64,000 nucleotides of DNA from Curtobacterium flaccumfaciens (GTDB lineage Bacteria > Actinomycetota > Actinomycetes > Actinomycetales > Microbacteriaceae), in the NCBI RefSeq assembly GCF_004361695.1, contig NZ_SNVW01000005.1:62001-126000 (forward strand). The letters are read 5' to 3'. The position numbers were made by a program, and so were the translations under genes. Positions 49,783-57,719 of this stretch are shown here, piece after piece; positions within the stretch are counted from its first letter, which is position 1; each line of letters starts with the position of its first letter. Under the pieces are notes generated by a model. That model did not search any database. It was given only the letters and a program-made list of their open reading frames with translations, and was not told where the DNA came from.

Positions 49783-51485
49783 TCCGCGACCGCCTCCACG
49801 ATGAGCGCGAACGACACCGCGCCCGGGTCGACCGTGCCGACGGCCTGCTCGGCGTGCGTGCGGGCGCGGCCCTTCTTCGGCATGAGCTCCGCCGTGCCGT
49901 CCGCGGCCTCGCGGGCGGCGGCGACCGCAGCTGCCCAGGCCTCGGCGAGCGGTGCCCCGGAGTCGACGCGCGCACGGAGCGTGTCGTCGAACGGGACGAG
50001 CGCGTCCACCATCGTCTTGTCGCCGGGCACGGCGCCGAAGGCGAGGACCGCGTCGGTGGCGGCGTGCACCGCGTCCGCGACCTGCGCCGACGACGGACGC
50101 GAGTCGTCCCCGAGGACGCGACCCAGTGCCTCCAGGGCGGCTCCCCAGATCGCGCCGGAGGTGCCACCCGCCTTGTCGGACCAGGCGTCTGCGGCGATCC
50201 GGAGGACGGATCCCGTTCCTGCACCATGCTCCAGCGCGTCCGAGGCAGCGGCGTCGGCGGCGTGTGCGCCGCGCTGCATGCCGATCCCGTGGTCGCCGTC
50301 GCCGGCGACGGCGTCGATGCGGCCGAGCTCGTCGGCGTGCTCGTCGATGACGGCGCGGACGGCTGCCAGGCCGGCCGCCACCCGTCCGGCCACCGCTCGC
50401 GAGTCGTCGCTCGCCGGGCCGATCGCCACGGCTGCTTCGTCGGCCGAGGCGACCGACGGGTCGACGCGCTCCTGCGGGACGGCACCGCCCTTCCGGTAGG
50501 CGGGGGTGTCCGCGGGGGCCGACCAGAGTTCCTCGAGCTCGTCGTCGAGCCAGAAGAGCGTCAGCGAGACGCCGGCCATGTCGAAGCTCGTGACGAGCTC
50601 CCCCACCTCGGGTTCGACGATGACCACGCCCGCGTCGGCGAGCCGGCGCTGCACCGATCGGTAGACGACGAAGAGCTCCTCGTACTTCACGCTGCCGAGG
50701 CCGTTGAGGATCGGGACCACCCGCTGGCCGCCGAGCGAGACGCCGTCGGGGAGCTCGTCGAGGAGCTTGCCGACGAGCAGCTCGGCCAGGCCCTCCGCGG
50801 TCGGCACGTCGGTCTCGTCGATCCCGCGCTCACCGTGGATGCCCATGCCGATCGCCATCCGGCCCTCGGGCACCTCGAAGAGGGGCTCGTCGGCGCCGGG
50901 CAGCGAGCAGCCCGAGAAGGCGACACCGAACGACCGGGTGCGGTCGTTCGCGCGCTCCGCGATCGCGGTGACCGCCTCGAGGTCGTCGCCACGCTCCGCG
51001 GCGGCGCCCGCCACCTTGAAGACGCAGAGGTCACCCGCGATCCCGCGCCGTTCGTCCGCACGGTCGGCCGGCGCGGACACGACGTCGTCCGTGACGCGGA
51101 CGGTCCGGACCGGGATGCCGTCCGCCTCCAGCGTCCGCGCCGCCGCGTCGAAGTTGAGCACGTCGCCCGCGTAGTTGCCGTAGCTGAGCAGCACGCCCCC
51201 GCCGTGCTCGGCCGCCCGCGCCACCCCGGCCACCTGCTGGGCGCTCGGGCTGGCGAACAGGTTGCCCATCGCGGCACCCGCGGCGAGGCCGTGGCCGACG
51301 AGCCCGCCGAACGCGGGGTAGTGACCGGAACCGCCGCCGATGACCACGGCGACCGTCCCCTCGGGGCTGGTGGTCGCACGGGCGACACCGCCGTGCACCT
51401 TCCGGACCCAGCGCTCGTTGGCGGCGACGAAGCCGTCGGTGGCTTCGTCCGCGAAGTCCGCGGGGTCGTTGAACAGTCGGGTCAT
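49779..51485 (-). CDS. DhaK-DhaL fusion dihydroxyacetone/erythrulose kinase
   Basis: A 568-aa ATP-dependent kinase with both domains in one chain. DhaK (about 1-330) has VVIGGGSGHYPAFGGLVG and GMGIHGERGIDE, whose His binds the ketose covalently. DhaL (about 370-560) has DAVAGDGDHGIGMQRGA and DKAGGTSGAIWGAAL, the ADP/Mg site. ATP-type DhaKL phosphorylates dihydroxyacetone, and homologues (LerK, DerK) phosphorylate L- or D-erythrulose. The ATG overlaps the transporter stop and the TIM gene follows with overlap. In this setting a tetrulose substrate is as likely as dihydroxyacetone. Confidence 0.9.
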   Translation of the reverse strand: MTRLFNDPADFADEATDGFVAANERWVRKVHGGVARATTSPEGTVAVVIGGGSGHYPAFGGLVGHGLAAGAAMGNLFASPSAQQVAGVARAAEHGGGVLLSYGNYAGDVLNFDAAARTLEADGIPVRTVRVTDDVVSAPADRADERRGIAGDLCVFKVAGAAAERGDDLEAVTAIAERANDRTRSFGVAFSGCSLPGADEPLFEVPEGRMAIGMGIHGERGIDETDVPTAEGLAELLVGKLLDELPDGVSLGGQRVVPILNGLGSVKYEELFVVYRSVQRRLADAGVVIVEPEVGELVTSFDMAGVSLTLFWLDDELEELWSAPADTPAYRKGGAVPQERVDPSVASADEAAVAIGPASDDSRAVAGRVAAGLAAVRAVIDEHADELGRIDAVAGDGDHGIGMQRGAHAADAAASDALEHGAGTGSVLRIAADAWSDKAGGTSGAIWGAALEALGRVLGDDSRPSSAQVADAVHAATDAVLAFGAVPGDKTMVDALVPFDDTLRARVDSGAPLAEAWAAAVAAAREAADGTAELMPKKGRARTHAEQAVGTVDPGAVSFALIVEAVAE

Positions 51486-52873
51486 CGGCCCGTCTCCTTC
51501 CGGTCGGCAGTGGCGACGTGCGAGGTGTCGAGCAGTTCGTCCGCCTTCGCCCCGCGGAAGAACTTGGTGCAGAAGATCATCACCGCGGCCACGAACGCCA
51601 GCACCCCGAGCGACACGATGCCGAACGCCCCGCTCTCCGTCGGGACGACCTCGTTGATCGCCGTGCGCATGATCGGTGCCACGAACCCGCCGAGGTTGCC
51701 GAGCGAGTTGATCAGGCCGATGCCCGCCGCCGCCGCGGCACCCGTGAGGAACGCCGTCGGGTACGCCCACGTGATCGGGCCGACCGCCAGGAAGCTCGCG
51801 ACCGCCAGCGTGATGAACACGATGCCGAGGATCGGCTGCCCGTTCGCGCCGGCCCACGCCGACCCGAGGATCGACAGCCCCGTGGTGATGTAGAACAGGG
51901 AGCCCCAGCGACGACGACGGCCGACGGTGTCCGCCCGCGAGCCGACCAGGTAGCAGGCCACGAGACCGACGAGCCACGGGATGGCCGCGACGAGGCCGAC
52001 CTGCCAGCCGACGTCCTGCCCGAGCAGCGCGGAGACCTGCTGCGGCAGGTAGAACGTCGTGCCGTACACGGCGACCTGCAGGCAGAAGTAGATGATCGTG
52101 AAGTACCAGACGCGGCCGCTTGCCATCGCCTTCCAGATGCCCGTCGGGCCGTCCTCGCTGCGCGCCGTGTCCTCGCGCTCCATCGCCGCGGTGAGGGACT
52201 GCTTCTCCCCCGGCTCCAGCCACTTCGCCTGCTGCGGACTGTTCGTCAGGAACACGAGCGCGGCGATGCCGGCCAGCACGGCCAGGATCCCCTCACCGGC
52301 GAACATGACCTGCCAGCCGTGGAACGGGGTGGCCTTGTCGCCGAAGCTGATCAGGCCACCGGACAGCGGGGCGCCGATCATCTGCGAGAACGGCTGCGCC
52401 AGGTAGAAGATCGCGAACATCCGCACGCGGACCTTGTTCGGGAACCACTCGGACAGGTACATGATCACGCCCGGGAACAGCCCCGCCTCGGTCACGCCGA
52501 GGATGAACCGCAGGATGATGAACATCGTGTCGTTCGTCGTGAAGGCGAACAGGGCGGCGACGATGCCCCACGTGACGGCGATGCGGGCGAGCCAGAAGCG
52601 CGCCCCGAACCGCTTGAGCAGCAGGTTCGACGGGATCTCGAAGATCGCGTAGCCGATGAAGAAGATGCCGGCGCCGAGCGCGAAGGCCGCGTCCGAGATG
52701 CCGCGGTCGACGCTGAGCGCCTCTTCCGCGAAGCCGACGTTGGTGCGGTCGAGGAAGGCGACGAAGTACAGGATGACGAGCATCGGCATCAGGTGCTTGG
52801 TCGCCTTGCCGATGGCGGACTTCAGGCCGGGGTCGTTCGTCGACCCGAGCGCTGGTGCAGGGGGTAGTGACAC
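51482..52873 (-). CDS. MFS transporter, ACS (anion:cation symporter) family
   Basis: A 463-aa, 12-helix protein. The opening PMLVILYFVAFLDRTNVGFA is the ACS family signature. RFILGVTEAGLFPGVIMYLSEWFP and the second-half GLINSLGNLGGFVAP are also conserved. ACS members carry sugar acids, tartrate, phthalate and related carboxylates. GTG 52873 is chosen because an AAAGGAG SD site lies 9 nt upstream. The gene overlaps the kinase gene and is preceded on the same strand by the SDR gene. Confidence 0.9.
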   Translation of the reverse strand: MSLPPAPALGSTNDPGLKSAIGKATKHLMPMLVILYFVAFLDRTNVGFAEEALSVDRGISDAAFALGAGIFFIGYAIFEIPSNLLLKRFGARFWLARIAVTWGIVAALFAFTTNDTMFIILRFILGVTEAGLFPGVIMYLSEWFPNKVRVRMFAIFYLAQPFSQMIGAPLSGGLISFGDKATPFHGWQVMFAGEGILAVLAGIAALVFLTNSPQQAKWLEPGEKQSLTAAMEREDTARSEDGPTGIWKAMASGRVWYFTIIYFCLQVAVYGTTFYLPQQVSALLGQDVGWQVGLVAAIPWLVGLVACYLVGSRADTVGRRRRWGSLFYITTGLSILGSAWAGANGQPILGIVFITLAVASFLAVGPITWAYPTAFLTGAAAAAGIGLINSLGNLGGFVAPIMRTAINEVVPTESGAFGIVSLGVLAFVAAVMIFCTKFFRGAKADELLDTSHVATADRKETGR

Positions 52874-52910
52874 GGGGTTCGCTCCTTTGCGAGCACGGTG
52901 CGGTTGCTGA

Positions 52911-52921
52911 CTGGAGGCGCG
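52911..52921 (+). repeat. Half copy of the CTGGAGGCGCG repeat
   Basis: CTGGAGGCGCG lies between the SDR and transporter genes of the carbohydrate operon. A complementary arm was not found nearby. If it folds with distant sequence or marks a processing site, it could separate the two halves of the operon transcript. Confidence 0.55.
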
Positions 52922-52963
52922 GATCGCGTCGCGTGTTCGGCGCACGACCGCAGGCGGCCGGGC

Positions 52964-53725
52964 CTAGTGCATGTACAGGCCGCCGTCGACGTTGAGCGTC
53001 TGTCCGGTCACGAAGCCGGCGTCCTCGCCGATGAGGTAGGCGATCGCGGCGGCGATGTCGCGCGGTGTGCCGATGCGGGGCAGGACCCCGTCGGCGGCCA
53101 GCTCGGCCTTCCGCTCCTCGGACAGCGTGCCGCCCATGATGTCGGTGTCGATCGGGCCGGGGGCGATCGCGTTGACGGTCACGCCCTTCGGCCCGAGTTC
53201 ACGGGCGAGTCCGCGGGTGAGGCCGATCACGCCGGCCTTCGCCACCGTGTACGGCGTCTTGCTGAACGTGCCACCGCCGCGCTGGGCGGAGACCGACGAC
53301 AGGTTCACGATGCGCCCGTACCCGTTCCGCACCATCGACTCCGCCGCCCGCAGGCTCGCGAAGTGGACGCCGTCGAGGTTGATCGACAGCACGCGGTGCC
53401 ACTCCCCCTCCGGCAGGTCGAGGTACGCGTGGGCCGACGAGACACCGGCCAGGTTGACGAGCGCCGCGACGGGCGGCAGCTGCGACTCGATCGTGTCGAA
53501 CGCCGCACGGACGGCCGACTCGTCGGCGACGTTCGCGCCCGCTCCGACGGCCTGCACGCCGTACTGGTCGCGGAGCTCGGCGGCGACGGCCTCGCTCGCG
53601 GCCTGGTCGAGGTCGATGACGCCGACGTTCCAGCCGGCCTCGGCGAGGTGGTGGGCGGTGGCCCGTCCGATGCCGCGCGGTGAGGCGGCTCCGGTGAGGA
53701 CGACGGTGCGGTCCTGGTTGCTCAT
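52964..53725 (-). CDS. Short-chain dehydrogenase/reductase
   Basis: A 253-aa classical SDR. The cofactor motif is VVLTGAASPRGIGRATAHHL. The catalytic residues are the Ser in IVNLSSVSAQRGG and Y-x-x-x-K in TPYTVAKAGVIGL. It ends FVTGQTLNVDGGLYMH, typical of polyol/3-oxoacyl-type SDRs. It is 12 bp from the 3-hydroxyacyl-CoA-dehydrogenase-like gene upstream. In context it probably oxidises a polyol or sugar-acid hydroxyl, giving a ketose or keto acid. Confidence 0.9.
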   Translation of the reverse strand: MSNQDRTVVLTGAASPRGIGRATAHHLAEAGWNVGVIDLDQAASEAVAAELRDQYGVQAVGAGANVADESAVRAAFDTIESQLPPVAALVNLAGVSSAHAYLDLPEGEWHRVLSINLDGVHFASLRAAESMVRNGYGRIVNLSSVSAQRGGGTFSKTPYTVAKAGVIGLTRGLARELGPKGVTVNAIAPGPIDTDIMGGTLSEERKAELAADGVLPRIGTPRDIAAAIAYLIGEDAGFVTGQTLNVDGGLYMH

Positions 53726-53736
53726 GGTCGTCCCCC

Positions 53737-54690
53737 TCAGTGGATCGGCGCCGGGCCGAGGTCGTCGAGGAGCTTCTGCATCGCGACGTACGCCTTGTTC
53801 CGGTACGCGACGAGCTCAGGGGTCCGGTCGGCCGGCACGTCGAGGTAGCCCGCGCCGGACTTCGTGCCGAGTTCGCCGGCGTCGACGTGCTGCTGCAGCG
53901 AGGCCGGGGTCGCGAAGCGCTCGGGCCAGCGGGTCTGCAGCGACTCGAAGCAGAACGCGTAGACGTCGAGGCCCGCCATGTCTGCGATCGCGAACGGGCC
54001 GAAGAACGGCAGGCGGAAGCCGAAGGTCGTGCGGACGATCGTGTCGATGTCGTCGGGGCTGGCGATGCCCTCGTCGGCGATCTTGGTCGCCTCCTCGAAC
54101 AGCGCGTACTGCAGGCGGTTCAGGACGAAGCCGGTGGAGTCCTTCACGCGGGCGGACTGCTTGCCCGTGGCCGCGACGACGGCTTCGCCGACCTGGATCG
54201 CGTGCTCGCCGGTGGTGGGGTGCGGGATGAGCTCGACACCGGGGATGAACGGCGCGGGGTTCGAGAAGTGCACCCCGAGGAAGCGCTCCGGTCCGGTGAC
54301 GGCCTCGGCGAGCGACTCGATGAGGATCGTCGACGTGTTGGACCCGATCACGGCATCGGGACGAGCCGCCTCGCTGATGCGCCGGAGGGTGGCGTGCTTG
54401 ATCTCGAGCTTCTCCGGCACCGCCTCCTCGATGAAGTCGGCGGTCGCGACCGCTTCCTCGATGGACTCCGCGGCGCTGAGGTGCGCCCGGACGCGCTCGA
54501 CGGCGTCCGCGGGGAAGAGCCCGTCGGCGACGAACTGCTCGGTCTCCCCGATCAGCCGCGCGAGGTTCTGCTGCGCGATCTCCGCGGAGACGTCGGCGAT
54601 GCGGACGGTGTGGCCGGCGAGGGCGAGGACCTGGGCGATCCCGCCGCCCATGTAGCCGGACCCGACGACGGCGATGTCGAGGGTGCTCAT
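53737..54690 (-). CDS. 3-hydroxyacyl-CoA-dehydrogenase-fold oxidoreductase (gulonate-dehydrogenase-like)
   Basis: A 317-aa NAD-dependent dehydrogenase of the 3-HCDH fold. The N-terminal motif is IAVVGSGYMGGGIAQVLALAG. The catalytic His lies in FLGVHFSNPAPFIPGVELI, with DSTGFVLNRLQYALFEEA and GPFAIADMAGLDVY in the C-terminal domain. Fatty-acid genes are absent from the neighbourhood, so a sugar-acid role (as in L-gulonate 3-dehydrogenase or crystallin-like enzymes) is preferred over fatty-acid oxidation. The ATG overlaps the stop of the TIM-barrel gene. Confidence 0.85.
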   Translation of the reverse strand: MSTLDIAVVGSGYMGGGIAQVLALAGHTVRIADVSAEIAQQNLARLIGETEQFVADGLFPADAVERVRAHLSAAESIEEAVATADFIEEAVPEKLEIKHATLRRISEAARPDAVIGSNTSTILIESLAEAVTGPERFLGVHFSNPAPFIPGVELIPHPTTGEHAIQVGEAVVAATGKQSARVKDSTGFVLNRLQYALFEEATKIADEGIASPDDIDTIVRTTFGFRLPFFGPFAIADMAGLDVYAFCFESLQTRWPERFATPASLQQHVDAGELGTKSGAGYLDVPADRTPELVAYRNKAYVAMQKLLDDLGPAPIH

Positions 54691-55685
54691 CGAGTTGCTC
54701 CTTCGTGCTTCGTGCCCACGCTCGAGGTGGCGAGGACCGATCGGATGTACTGCTGGTTGGTGGCGCAGACGCCGAGGCTGTCCCCGCCGTACTGCTCGGT
54801 CATGAGGATCCCGCGGAACCCGTCGGCGACGGCGTCTCGGAGGACCTGGCGGTAGTTGATGAGGCCGGTCTCCATGGTGCTCGGCACGCTCGTCGCCCAG
54901 CTGCCGTCGGCGGCCTCGTCCCGCGTGTAGTTCTTCACGTGCAGGTAGTTCGTGACCGGGAGCGTCTTGGCGAACAGCTCCTTCCAGTCCTCCACCGGGC
55001 GGTGCAGGCGGATGAGGTTCGCGACGTCGGCGTTGAGGCCGACGTTGTCGAGGCCGATCTCCTCGATCAGTCGGACGGCGCTGTCCGCGGTGCCGAGGTA
55101 GGTGTCCTCGTAGAGCTCGAGCGCCATCGGCAGGCCGACCGACGCCGCGTGCTCGCCGAGCTCACGGAGCCGCGAGACCGCCGCCGCGCGGACCTCCGGG
55201 TCGTCCGGGTCCTTCGGGCCCTGCGCCGTCCAGAACCAGAGCGCGCGCTGCTGGTCCTCGTTGAACGGCTGGTGGAGGCCCGTCGAGAAGACCTGCATGC
55301 CCCACTCGGCCGCCGCGTCGATGGTGCGGTGGGCGTACGCGAGGTTGTCCTCCTCGTGCCCGGGCTGCACCACGCTCTTGCGCTGCAGGTGCACCGACGG
55401 GATCCCGACGCCGTGGGCCTTCGCGATGGCGAAGAGCTCGTCGCGACGGGAGCGCTCGAGGTCGGCGGGCCGGATGTGGCTGTCGGCGAGCTCGGCGAGC
55501 GAGAAGCCGACGGCCTCGATCTGCGCGAAGACGTCGTCCCAGACCGCGGGATCCGCGTCGTGGAAGGCGACGCCGTCGCGGGTGACCGGCGGGAACCCGT
55601 GCAGGCAGGTGGCGATCGGCCAGGTGTCCGACGTCCAGCTGGTGGGGTTCCAGTCCTGGTCGACCCAGTCCTGTGGTGTGCTCAC
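54687..55685 (-). CDS. AP-endonuclease-family-2 TIM-barrel isomerase
   Basis: A 332-aa xylose-isomerase-like TIM barrel. The metal site is suggested by MALELYEDTYLG (Glu), LNADVANLIRLHRP (Asp, His) and NYLHVKNYTRD. The final conserved Glu is in ILMTEQYGGDS. It is larger than the isomerase at 41371 and not closely similar. It is the first gene of the six-gene operon and uses a GTG start with a GGGAG site. It probably rearranges the ketose or keto acid formed by the two dehydrogenases. Confidence 0.85.
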   Translation of the reverse strand: MSTPQDWVDQDWNPTSWTSDTWPIATCLHGFPPVTRDGVAFHDADPAVWDDVFAQIEAVGFSLAELADSHIRPADLERSRRDELFAIAKAHGVGIPSVHLQRKSVVQPGHEEDNLAYAHRTIDAAAEWGMQVFSTGLHQPFNEDQQRALWFWTAQGPKDPDDPEVRAAAVSRLRELGEHAASVGLPMALELYEDTYLGTADSAVRLIEEIGLDNVGLNADVANLIRLHRPVEDWKELFAKTLPVTNYLHVKNYTRDEAADGSWATSVPSTMETGLINYRQVLRDAVADGFRGILMTEQYGGDSLGVCATNQQYIRSVLATSSVGTKHEGATR

Positions 55686-55724
55686 GGAATGCTCCCTTGC
55701 ATGTCTCGGTTCGACGATGAACCT

Positions 55725-55740
55725 CTTTCCTATAGGAAAG
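55725..55740. promoter_or_regulatory. Perfect GntR-type operator before the carbohydrate operon
   Basis: CTTTCCTATAGGAAAG is a perfect 16-bp palindrome, about 40 bp upstream of the first operon gene on the minus strand, and just downstream of the GntR gene. It resembles operators of FCD-type GntR regulators. A related word (TCCTAGAGAA) occurs before the GntR gene itself. Confidence 0.8.
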
Positions 55741-55787
55741 ATACTCGCATGATCATCTCGCGCAACCCAGGTCGCGTGATCTGGTGT

Positions 55788-56504
55788 CTACCCGGTGTGC
55801 GTCGCGTCCGCCCGCGACCGCAACCGAACCGCGTCGATGTGGTGCCGCATCGCCGCGACCGCTTCCGCCGGCCCCGTGCCCAGGGCGTCGAGCACGGCGC
55901 GGTGCTCGTGCACGGCTCGGTCGGTGTCGTCCCCGCCGCCCTCGACGATCTGACGCATCCGGTGGACCCGGGTCGTGATGACCTCGGACATCTCCTCGAG
56001 GAAGGGGTTCCGCGTCGCGTCGAAGATCAGTTGGTGGAACTGCCAGTCGCTCCGGAAGAACCGGGCCATCAGCTCCTCGGACGCCGCCTCGACACCCACG
56101 GCCGCGACCTCCTCGGCCACGGCGGACTGCTCGGCCAGCGCGGCGGCGAGCCGGTCCCGCAGCAGGTCGACGTCGCCGCGGGCAGCGAGTTCGACCGCGC
56201 CGCTCTCCACGATGAGCCGTGCGTCGAACAGGGCCTCGAGCTGGTCGCCGGCGAGCGGTGGGGACACCCGGTACCCCTTGTTCGCCTCGCGGGTGACGAG
56301 CCCGGTGCGCTCGAGCTGCACGAGGGCTTCTCGCACCGGGGTCGGCGAGACCCCGAGCGTCCGTGCGAGTCCGTCGATCGACAGGCGCATGCCCGGCTCG
56401 ACGTCGTGCCCCATCAGGACCTCGAGCACCCGGTCGTAGACGCGGTCCCGCAGTCCGAGCTGCGTGATGCGCTCCGTCCCGAAGCCCGGCATGGTCGTCG
56501 ACAT
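55788..56504 (-). CDS. GntR-family regulator (FCD/FadR-like)
   Basis: A 238-aa regulator. The winged helix is LGLRDRVYDRVLEVLMG, MRLSIDGLARTLGVSPTPVREAL and LVTREANKGYRV. The FCD effector domain follows with LFDARLIVESGAVELAA, FHQLIFDATRNPFLEE and VHEHRAVLDAL, with the metal-binding Asp and His residues. Such regulators respond to sugar acids and related small carboxylates. It lies upstream of the operon it probably represses, with the palindrome at 55725 between them. Confidence 0.92.
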   Translation of the reverse strand: MSTTMPGFGTERITQLGLRDRVYDRVLEVLMGHDVEPGMRLSIDGLARTLGVSPTPVREALVQLERTGLVTREANKGYRVSPPLAGDQLEALFDARLIVESGAVELAARGDVDLLRDRLAAALAEQSAVAEEVAAVGVEAASEELMARFFRSDWQFHQLIFDATRNPFLEEMSEVITTRVHRMRQIVEGGGDDTDRAVHEHRAVLDALGTGPAEAVAAMRHHIDAVRLRSRADATHTG

Positions 56505-56506
56505 GT

Positions 56507-56526
56507 GTCGATCCTAGAGAATCGAC
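56507..56526. promoter_or_regulatory. Candidate autoregulatory GntR site
   Basis: GTCGAT, an 8-nt spacer (CCTAGAGA) and ATCGAC form a dyad just upstream of the GntR start codon. The central TCCTAGAGAA resembles the TCCTATAGGAA core of the operator at 55725. Autoregulation is inferred. Confidence 0.5.
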
Positions 56527-56590
56527 GATCCACGGTCACCGCGTGGTCCCGCGCGGACGGTGCGGCGCGGTCAGGGCGGAACGGTGCGGC

Positions 56591-57571
56591 TCAGTAGACG
56601 GCGTCGATCCCGAGCACGTCGCCGAGCCCGAGGGTGCGTTGGCCCATCTCGCACGTGGTCGACGCCGGCTTCATGACGAGGCCGCTGTTCTGCGCGGTGT
56701 GCCCGAGGCCGAACGCGTGCCCCCACTCGTGCGTGGCGACCCCGCGCAGGTCGAACCGGGCACCGGAGCACGTCGGTCCGACGTACCACTGCTGCCCCGT
56801 CGTGTAGCGCTGGTCGACCTCGACGGCGACGCCCGACCGCGACCACACACACGTCACGGCGAGGGTGCCCGACGGCAGGGAGCCCCACCCGACGACGCTC
56901 GCACCGCTCGACGCGCCGCAGCCGCCGGTGCCGGAGACCCCGGTGGCCTTGGTGGTGTTGCCGACCAGGCTCTCCCCGGCCGCCGAGGTGACCGTCTTGC
57001 CGCACGAGGCGATCGTGCCCGTCCACGCGTCGGCGCCCGCTCGGATCGACGCCGCACCGGTGGTCTTCTGCCCGGCGGGGTTGTAGCTCCACTGCACGGG
57101 TGCCGCCCACTTGAAGCCGAGCTTCGAGAAGGTCTTGTTCGTGCAGCTCGACGGCTTCGCGGCCGCGGTGGTCGTCGCGGCCTGCGGGGTGGCGGCGAGG
57201 CGGGCGCGCAGGGCGTCCCGCTCCTGGCGGACGGCGGCGGCCGAGCCCTTCCAGACCTCGTCGACGTGCACGGCGACCCCGGAGCGCCCGGTGTTCGTGA
57301 TCGAGACGTCCCCGTCGTCCGCCGCCCCGGTCGCGGCCACCGGTAGCGCGGCGACGGTGGTGCCGGGTGCGGGGACGGCGAAGTGCCGACCGTCGGGCAG
57401 GACGACCGTGCCCGAGGACACGGCACACCCGGTCGCGAGTTGCGCGACGGTGATGCGCTCCCCGCGGCAGGACGGTGCCGCCTCGGCCGGTGCCGCACCG
57501 GTCGACGTGACGATCGCGACGAGCGCGATCCCGAGTGCGACCGCCCCGGCGGTCACGGACGACGTCCGCAC
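56591..57571 (-). CDS. Secreted matrixin-type metalloprotease
   Basis: A 326-aa secreted protease. A signal peptide (RTSSVTAGAVALGIALVAIV, cleaved after AEA) is followed by an Ala/Thr-rich region with a short coiled segment (VRQERDALRARLAATPQ). The catalytic domain has the zinc motif GVATHEWGHAFGLGHT (HExxHxxGxxH) and a Met-turn (LVMKPAS). Six cysteines suggest disulphides. GTG 57571 is supported by an AGGGAGG site 7 nt upstream. It is likely to degrade extracellular proteins. It stands alone, divergent from the FAD oxidoreductase. Confidence 0.87.
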   Translation of the reverse strand: MRTSSVTAGAVALGIALVAIVTSTGAAPAEAAPSCRGERITVAQLATGCAVSSGTVVLPDGRHFAVPAPGTTVAALPVAATGAADDGDVSITNTGRSGVAVHVDEVWKGSAAAVRQERDALRARLAATPQAATTTAAAKPSSCTNKTFSKLGFKWAAPVQWSYNPAGQKTTGAASIRAGADAWTGTIASCGKTVTSAAGESLVGNTTKATGVSGTGGCGASSGASVVGWGSLPSGTLAVTCVWSRSGVAVEVDQRYTTGQQWYVGPTCSGARFDLRGVATHEWGHAFGLGHTAQNSGLVMKPASTTCEMGQRTLGLGDVLGIDAVY

Positions 57572-57719
57572 GATGATGCCTCCCTGATGCAGCAGTGATC
57601 GTTCGCTCCGGTGCGACGAGCCCCCTCGGCGCAACGGAAGACAGTGTGCGGAGCGCTCGGGGCAGGGGTCAACCCCCCGAAGTGGACCCGGGGCTCGTGC
57701 GGTCCGGCAGGATCGGTGC

